Assembly (NCBI GenBank): GCA_021823905.1
Contig: JAKALX010000012.1
Location: 1 to 20,222 of the forward strand
DNA length: 20,222 nt
Direction of reading: 5' to 3'
Source: Chloroflexota bacterium
Lineage (GTDB): Bacteria; Chloroflexota; Dehalococcoidia; Tepidiformales; Tepidiformaceae
The translations under genes and the position numbers were made by a program. Shown in pieces: positions 16,058 to 20,222 of the stretch. Within the stretch, counting starts at the first letter, position 1. Every line of letters starts with the position of its first letter. The notes under the pieces were generated by a model. That model was not told the origin of the DNA, ran no database searches, and saw only the letters and a program-made list of their open reading frames with translations.

Positions 16058-16486
16058 TCAGGCAAGCCCCTTGCCTTGCGCTGCTTTCCAGATCAAGAGC
16101 ACGCCGGCGAAGCCCAGGCCGGAAACGGTCAGGGCTTCGAGCACGTAGACCACCGATTCGGTCCACGCGGTCACCGATCCGCGGTCGTATGTCATCACCG
16201 CCCACCGGTCCCAGGCGTGGCACGCCCCGGCGAAAACAAGCGCAGTCGCGGTTGCCGCGCCCGCGATCGCGCCCCTGCCGATGCGCCAGAGCAAGACAGC
16301 CGAACCCACGTTGGGAGCCACGACAACCAGCGCGACCTTGGGCAGCGACCGAAGCCACCAGTCCGACTCCGGGCGAATGTCAGCCCACGCCCACAGGACC
16401 GCGAGCAACAGGGCGTTGAGCGCGGTGACGACCGCGAACTCAACCAATCGAGATGACCTCGCCCATCCAGTGTTCATCGCTGGCAT
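16058..16486 (-). CDS. Small four-helix membrane protein, unknown
   Basis: I do not recognise this protein. From the ATG at 16486 it has 142 residues and four clear hydrophobic helices (about 14-36, 50-67, 72-89 and 110-134), with a conserved-looking WDRWAVMTYDRGS loop between helices 3 and 4 and a short basic N-terminus. There is no signal-peptide cleavage site or enzyme motif. The frame is open to a GTG at 16519, but the ATG at 16486 is preferred because a TATGAT box lies 7 bases upstream, a leaderless layout; another ATG at 16477 is possible. It converges on ccr (9 bases between stops) and lies wholly between the two copies of the 90-bp ccr repeat, which suggests it arrived with, or was bracketed by, that duplication. 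Confidence 0.6.
   Translation of the reverse strand: MPAMNTGWARSSRLVEFAVVTALNALLLAVLWAWADIRPESDWWLRSLPKVALVVVAPNVGSAVLLWRIGRGAIAGAATATALVFAGACHAWDRWAVMTYDRGSVTAWTESVVYVLEALTVSGLGFAGVLLIWKAAQGKGLA
16060..16076. terminator. Possible bidirectional terminator hairpin after ccr
   Basis: AGGCAAG (16060-16066) and CTTGCCT (16070-16076) form a perfect 7-bp stem with a 3-base loop, 12 bases after the ccr stop and inside the last codons of the convergent membrane gene. No T-tract follows in either direction, so its terminator role is uncertain. Confidence 0.3.
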
Positions 16487-16493
16487 GCGGCAA

Positions 16494-16499
16494 ATCATA
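16494..16499 (-). promoter_or_regulatory. -10 element placed for a leaderless start
   Basis: TATGAT on the minus strand (5/6 to consensus) ends 7 bases before the ATG at 16486, so transcription would begin at or next to the start codon. The -35 region at 17-18 bp is poor. The same 7-base spacing occurs before the HicB-like gene. Confidence 0.4.
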
Positions 16500-16527
16500 A
16501 GCGCCGGGTCACCGGCCACGAACGGGC

Positions 16528-16617
16528 AAGATCGACCCCTGCCTCTCGCGCACCTTCAAGTTCGAAGAGACCGGCGACTGCCACCAGCTCATGTACGAAA
16601 AACGCCACCCCGACGGC
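16528..16617 (+). repeat. Direct repeat copy 2
   Basis: Second copy of the 90-bp segment of ccr. Similarity stops sharply on both sides: to the left at GGGC and to the right at GCCGCC, where copy 1 continues with AACATGG. Confidence 0.95.
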
Positions 16618-16689
16618 GCCGCCGGGAACAGCAGCCACCCTACGCTCAGGAACGTCGCCGACGCCTGGCCAGCGCCAGGAAAATCGTAA
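16528..16689 (+). pseudogene. Duplicated 3' fragment of ccr
   Basis: Bases 16528-16617 repeat ccr 15914-16003 with 88 of 90 identical. Read in the ccr frame it begins KIDPCLSRTFKFEETGDCHQ, has one changed residue (Asn396 to Lys; the second substitution is silent), then departs from CCR after HPDG and runs on with unrelated residues (starting AAGNSSHPTLRN) to a TAA at 16687-16689. The authentic CCR ending NMAILVGAPGVGLK is absent. It has no start codon or ribosome site, so it is a remnant and not a gene. It lies just upstream of the start of the divergent small membrane gene. Confidence 0.85.
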
Positions 16690-16888
16690 TGACGCCCAAT
16701 CAGAGCGACGCAACGGTCTTTCGATTCCCCGGCATGGGACCGTTCGGCCCGCTCCCCCTCCTCCCCTGCTGTCGCGAGTCCCGCCACGCCGCCATACTGT
16801 TGGGCACACCCACGGCCCGCGAAGACGACACCCCTTCCCCGACTCTCCGTGGTCTCTGTGTCCAATATCGTGACTTCGGGAGGAATAC
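16618..16888. other. Region without a recognisable gene between the ccr fragment and the MaoC gene
   Basis: These 271 bases contain the unrelated tail of the ccr fragment and then about 200 bases of C-rich sequence in which I see no supported protein. Open frames on both strands (for example from the ATG at 16690, and minus-strand frames across 16509-16890) show no family resemblance. A weak TATCGT at 16866-16871 and the GGGAGG ribosome site at 16878-16883 serve the MaoC gene. Confidence 0.6.
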
Positions 16889-17371
16889 ATGACTGTTTAC
16901 GATGGCCGCGACAAGTTCGGGCGGTACTACGAGGAGTTCGTCGTCGGCGACGTCTACAAGCACTGGCCCAGCAAGACGATCACCGAATCCGAAGACCACC
17001 TCTTCTGCGACATCACGATGAACCACCACCCGCTCCACTCCGACCGCTGGTACGCCGAAGAGGAGACGCAGTTCAAGCAGAACGTCGTCGTCGGCAACTT
17101 CGTCTATTCGCTCGTCCTCGGCATGAGCGTCCCGGACGTTTCCGGCAAGGCGATCGCGAACCTGGAGATCGAGACGCTCAAGCACTCGAAGCCCACGTTC
17201 CACGGCGACACCATCCGCGCCGAGACCGTCGTGCTGGACAAGGTGGAATCGAGCTCCCGCCCCGACCGCGGCATCGTCACCGTCGAAACGCGCGGCATCA
17301 ACCAGCGCGGCGAAGAGGTCTGCTACTTCAAGCGCAAGGTGATGGTTCCGAAGAAAAGCGCCGGAGCCTGA
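16889..17371 (+). CDS. MaoC-type (hot-dog) acyl-CoA hydratase/dehydratase
   Basis: MaoC proteins add water to, or remove it from, enoyl-CoA thioesters. This 160-residue protein has a single hot-dog domain: GRYYEEFVVGDVYKHW (11-26), the hydratase element MNHHPLH (44-50), and a C-terminal sheet with RPDRGIVTVETRGINQRGE and a final FKRKVMV strand. His50 matches the catalytic histidine of (R)-hydratases, but the catalytic aspartate position (Asp31 of PhaJ) is Asn45, a change I believe is shared by the mesaconyl-CoA hydratase-like subgroup. The ATG at 16889 has a strong GGGAGG ribosome site 5 bases upstream. Proximity to ccr fits an acyl-CoA pathway such as ethylmalonyl-CoA or methylmalyl/mesaconyl-CoA metabolism, but its substrate is inference. 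Confidence 0.87.
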   Translation: MTVYDGRDKFGRYYEEFVVGDVYKHWPSKTITESEDHLFCDITMNHHPLHSDRWYAEEETQFKQNVVVGNFVYSLVLGMSVPDVSGKAIANLEIETLKHSKPTFHGDTIRAETVVLDKVESSSRPDRGIVTVETRGINQRGEEVCYFKRKVMVPKKSAGA

Positions 17372-17387
17372 GTCGCGGCGCCGGTGG

Positions 17388-17393
17388 TAGAGT
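17388..17393 (+). promoter_or_regulatory. -10 element placed for a leaderless start
   Basis: TAGAGT (4/6 to TATAAT) ends 7 bases before the ATG at 17401 of the HicB-like gene, and no Shine-Dalgarno lies in the 7 intervening bases (TGGCGCC). No good -35 is visible. Confidence 0.35.
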
Positions 17394-17400
17394 TGGCGCC

Positions 17401-17703
17401 ATGAAGAGCTATACCGTCGTGCTCTCGCCCGATCCCAACATGGGCGGCTATTCCGTCAGCGTCCCGGCCATGCCGGGCGCGGTCAGCCAGGGCGACACGC
17501 GCGAATCGGCCCTCGCGAACACCCGGGACGCCATGGAAGGCTGGCTCGAGGTGGCGAGGGAGCGGGGCGCTGATGCGCTCCCGGAAACGCACGGGTTGGT
17601 CGCCGCGGAAATAGCGGATGTCCTCGACTTCCGAGGAGAAGAGGGCTGGGATCTGCTGATTGAGACCGCCGTGGTGACGCCATTCGCGACGCCCGTGGCT
17701 TAG
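17401..17703 (+). CDS. HicB-like antitoxin-family protein, orphan
   Basis: The 100-residue protein has the HicB fold signature: YTVVLSPDPNMGGYSVSVPAMPG (4-26), then QGDTRESALANTRDAMEGWL (30-49) and a GADALP segment (56-61). HicB domains normally bind and neutralise the HicA mRNA interferase, and longer ones carry a C-terminal DNA-binding domain. Here the C-terminal 35 residues are acidic and show no ribbon-helix-helix or helix-turn-helix, and no HicA-like ORF lies on either side, so it is an orphan. The ATG at 17401 lies 29 bases after the MaoC stop and 7 bases after a -10-like hexamer. The stop is 14 bases from the convergent mscS-type stop. Confidence 0.8.
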   Translation: MKSYTVVLSPDPNMGGYSVSVPAMPGAVSQGDTRESALANTRDAMEGWLEVARERGADALPETHGLVAAEIADVLDFRGEEGWDLLIETAVVTPFATPVA

Positions 17704-17717
17704 CGCTTCCCGCGCCC

Positions 17718-18605
17718 TCACCCCTTCCCCGTCTCCCCGCCCTCAAACGTCACCGCAATCCGCTCAGCGTCAAATCGCCGCTTCAACCGCCGCCGGTATT
17801 CCAATTCCACCTGCCATCGCGCCGCCGGCCGCGCGTCGCCAACAATGCCAAGCCGCACGTCGCCTTCGCCCACGACGCTCTGGGAGACGACCTTCGGCGC
17901 CGAGATCACGTCGCTCGCCAGCGACTCCGCGACCTCCCTCCCCACCACGTTCGCGAGTTCGATCGCCCGGTCACTTTCGCGGAACGGCACGTCAATCTCC
18001 ACCCGCAGCCGGTTGAGCGATCCCGTTCGGTTGATCGCGATCGTCACGGCGCTGTTCGGGATCGTGTGGATGTTCCCGTCGGCGTCGCGCAAGACCGTCC
18101 GCCGCGGGTTGATCTCGATGACCTCGCCGCTCGAACCGCCCACCGTCACCATGTCGCCGACCGAGTACTGGTCCTCGATCAGGATGAACATCCCGTTGAT
18201 GACGTCCTTTACGAGCGTCTGCGCACCCAGCCCGAGCGCGATCCCCACGACGCCCACGCCCGCAATCAGCGCCGAAACGTTGAGCCCGATCTCGCCGAGC
18301 ACCAGCCCGGCCCCCAGGAAGAAGAGGAAGATGCTCAAAACCCAGTTCAGCGTCGAGATCAGCGTGTCGGCTCGCCGCCGGATCGCGATCGGGTCTTCCG
18401 TTCGAGCCCGCGCCGCCCGGCCGATCGCGCCAAAGAGCACGCGCCCCAGCACCCGCCGCAATACGATGTCGAGAACCACGAGCAGGACGAGGATGATGAC
18501 GACGCGCGACAGGTGCTCCCCAATGGTCGTCTTCTGCGAATCGAGCCAGTCCCGCCAATCGCTCCAACTGGTGGGGTCAAAGAGAAAGTAGGCGAATCGG
18601 CTCAT
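17718..18605 (-). CDS. MscS-family small-conductance mechanosensitive channel
   Basis: MscS channels open under membrane tension and release solutes on osmotic downshock. The 295-residue protein has three membrane helices (about 33-50, 86-105 and 110-130). The third, Gly/Ala-rich pore-lining helix (GVGVVGIALGLGAQTLVKDVI) leads into the family signature NGMFILIEDQYSVGDMV (137-153) and the beta domain (VEIINPRRT-like at 162-170, IPNSAV at 182-187). An alpha/beta C-terminal cytosolic domain follows. The length is close to that of E. coli MscS (286). The ATG at 18605 overlaps the TGA of the upstream helicase gene (ATGA), so it is translated from the same message. Confidence 0.95.
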   Translation of the reverse strand: MSRFAYFLFDPTSWSDWRDWLDSQKTTIGEHLSRVVIILVLLVVLDIVLRRVLGRVLFGAIGRAARARTEDPIAIRRRADTLISTLNWVLSIFLFFLGAGLVLGEIGLNVSALIAGVGVVGIALGLGAQTLVKDVINGMFILIEDQYSVGDMVTVGGSSGEVIEINPRRTVLRDADGNIHTIPNSAVTIAINRTGSLNRLRVEIDVPFRESDRAIELANVVGREVAESLASDVISAPKVVSQSVVGEGDVRLGIVGDARPAARWQVELEYRRRLKRRFDAERIAVTFEGGETGKG

Positions 18606-20222
18606 GCCGGCGCCAGCTTCGCGTACGTCTGTAACAGCCGCCGAACGCCCGCCGTCGCGAAGTCGACCTGGTATTCCACGTCGCCTCCATTCTTGCTCGC
18701 GCTGATTACCGTCCCGAGCCCGAACTTCGAATGCCGCACCTTCGCCCCGGCGGCGAACTCTGCCTCGGGCGCCGGGAGGTCCGCGTACTTCGGCGGCGCC
18801 GCCGCGACCGCTTCCGCATAGCTGCCCGCGCTCGAACCAAGCGGCCGCGTCAGTTCCTTCGGGATGTCCGCCAGGAACCGGGAGGGCGGGTTCGCCATCG
18901 TCCCGCCCATCTGGAACCGCCGATACGCCCGCGTCAGGTAGAGTTGGTCCATCGCCCGCGTAATCCCCACGTAGGCCAGCCGCCGCTCCTCCTCCATCTG
19001 TCGCGGGTCGTCGAACGAGCGGATGTGCGGCAGCACGCCTTCTTCCATCCCCACGATGAACACGACCGGGTATTCCAGCCCCTTCGCCGCGTGCAGCGTG
19101 ATCAGTGTCACCGCGTCCACGTCGTCCTTCAGCTCGTCAACGTCCGCCACCAGCGACACATCCTGGAGGAACTGAGCCAGATCCCCCTGTTCCGCGCCGG
19201 CGCCCTCGTACTCCGACATCACGGCGCGAAGCTGGTCGATGTTCTCGATGCGGTCTCGCGCATCCGGCTCGCTGTCGAGAAGGTATTTGCCATAGCCCGT
19301 CTCGGTCAGCACCTCGTTCAGCAGCGCCGAAAGCGGGCCCTCGCGGTGCGTTCGCAGCCGCCGCAGCATGAGCGCGAACTCCCGCACGGCCGAGGCAGCC
19401 CGCCCTGTCACGCTGGATACCGCACGTCCATCAAGGATGTCGTCGCAGGCAGCCACCAGCGAAATCTCCGCGGCCGCGGCATGCTCGCGCAGCCTGTCCA
19501 CAGTACGATCGCCGATGCCCCTCGGCGGCACGTTGACGACCCGCAAAAAGCTCGCCTCGTCGGCCGGGTTGTGCACCAGCCGCAGGTAGGCCACGACATC
19601 CTTAATCTCGCGCCGTTGGTAGAACCGCGTTCCGCCAATCAGCCGGTACGGGATCTTCCGCCGGACGAACGCCTCCTCGATTGCACGGGACTGTGCATTG
19701 GTCCGGTACATCACCGCGATGTCGGCGCATCTCCGCCTTCCGGCGACCAGCCGTAAAATCTCGCCGGCGCCGGTTTCGCCCTCTTCTTCGTCGTTGTAGG
19801 CGTCGTAGGTGGCGATCAGGTCGCCACCTGCGCGCTCCGTCCAGAGCCGCCGCGGCCGGCGATCCCGGTTCTTCGCAATCACCGCGTCCGCCGCCGCAAG
19901 GATCGCCGGCGTCGAGCGGTAGTTTTGCTCCAGCAGAAACACAGTGCAGCCGGGGAAGTCCCGCTCGAAATACTGGACGTTCCGCACGTCCGCGGAGCGC
20001 CACGAGTAAATTCCCTGGTCCGGGTCGCCGACGACCGTGATGTTGCCGTGGGCCGACGCCAGCTGGCGCGCGAGCTGGTACTGCACCGGGTTCGTATCCT
20101 GGAACTCGTCGACCAGGACGTGCAGGTAGCGGCCGGCGTACTTCTCCAGCATCCCCGGTCCATGCTGGAATAGTCGCACCGCCTCCGAAAGCAGGTCGTC
20201 GAAGTCGAGCGCCGACGCCGCC
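18602..20222 (-). CDS. uvrD: ATP-dependent 3'-5' DNA helicase, UvrD/PcrA type (N-terminus beyond right edge)
   Basis: This SF1A helicase unwinds DNA in nucleotide excision and mismatch repair and removes RecA. About 540 codons are in the window and the frame stays open to the last base, so the N-terminal part with Walker A is outside. The upstream codons at the edge read AASALDFDDLLSEAVRLF, a UvrD element before motif II. Visible motifs: II (VDEFQDTNPVQYQL), III (VVGDPDQGIYSWRSADV), IV (LEQNYRST), V (VTLITLHAAKGLEYPVVF) and VI (EEERRLAYVGITRAMDQLYL). The C-terminal Tudor-like domain (GAKVRHSKFGLGTVIS...) that binds RNA polymerase in PcrA/UvrD is present, which separates it from Rep. It overlaps the MscS-type gene by 4 bases. 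I cannot tell pcrA from uvrD naming; they are the same family. Confidence 0.95.
   Translation of the reverse strand, partial: AASALDFDDLLSEAVRLFQHGPGMLEKYAGRYLHVLVDEFQDTNPVQYQLARQLASAHGNITVVGDPDQGIYSWRSADVRNVQYFERDFPGCTVFLLEQNYRSTPAILAAADAVIAKNRDRRPRRLWTERAGGDLIATYDAYNDEEEGETGAGEILRLVAGRRRCADIAVMYRTNAQSRAIEEAFVRRKIPYRLIGGTRFYQRREIKDVVAYLRLVHNPADEASFLRVVNVPPRGIGDRTVDRLREHAAAAEISLVAACDDILDGRAVSSVTGRAASAVREFALMLRRLRTHREGPLSALLNEVLTETGYGKYLLDSEPDARDRIENIDQLRAVMSEYEGAGAEQGDLAQFLQDVSLVADVDELKDDVDAVTLITLHAAKGLEYPVVFIVGMEEGVLPHIRSFDDPRQMEEERRLAYVGITRAMDQLYLTRAYRRFQMGGTMANPPSRFLADIPKELTRPLGSSAGSYAEAVAAAPPKYADLPAPEAEFAAGAKVRHSKFGLGTVISASKNGGDVEYQVDFATAGVRRLLQTYAKLAPA

Noticed and set aside
16281..16892. 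203-codon plus-strand frame spanning the ccr fragment
   Set aside because: It reads the duplicated ccr segment out of frame and is otherwise a shadow of the membrane gene.

Overview
The window is a gene-dense, GC-rich (about two-thirds by eye) bacterial chromosome segment. The chained 4-base stop/start overlaps, frequent GTG and TTG starts, and a cytosolic complex I cluster next to a crotonyl-CoA carboxylase/reductase suggest an aerobic or facultative heterotroph. My best guess is a Chloroflexota member (Dehalococcoidia-like), but this rests on general impression with no marker gene to prove it, so it is low confidence.

Region 1 (1-13286, all minus strand) reads from right to left: nuoA-C-D-H-J-K, a 65-residue DUF2007-like protein, nuoL-M-N, ybeY, dnaX, ybaB, recR, recO, and the first 16 codons of an FmdB-type zinc-ribbon gene that leaves the left edge. 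A good promoter (TTGTCC-17-TATAGT, extended -10) lies just upstream of nuoA. A second candidate promoter with a 14-bp near-palindrome lies before dnaX, so the block probably holds at least two transcription units: respiration plus ybeY, then clamp loader plus RecFOR-type repair. The complex I cluster contains every proton-pumping membrane subunit and NuoC/NuoD, but none of the Fe-S subunits: nuoB is missing between A and C, nuoI is missing between H and J, and E/F/G are absent.

Region 2 (13287-13597) is a divergent intergenic region with the nuo promoter, a 19-bp-arm inverted repeat and a -10-like box for the rightward gene.

Region 3 (13598-17703, mostly plus strand) holds a Gfo/Idh/MocA oxidoreductase, a crotonyl-CoA carboxylase/reductase (ccr), a small four-helix membrane protein on the minus strand, a MaoC-type hydratase and an orphan HicB-like protein. 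A 90-bp piece of the 3' end of ccr is repeated 614 bp downstream (88/90 identical), so the small membrane gene lies between the two copies. The ccr and MaoC genes suggest acyl-CoA carboxylation/hydration chemistry of the ethylmalonyl-CoA type. The small membrane gene and the hicB-like gene both show a -10-like hexamer exactly 7 nt before the ATG, the layout of leaderless mRNAs.

Region 4 (17718-20222, minus strand) holds a UvrD/PcrA helicase (its N-terminal part lies beyond the right edge) overlapping by 4 bases with an MscS-type channel gene. I saw no tRNA, rRNA, CRISPR array, transposase or phage gene. I did not find a clear new multi-gene system. The points most worth checking are the Fe-S-less nuo cluster, the duplicated ccr end, the DUF2007-like gene inside nuo, and the palindromic regulatory sequences.
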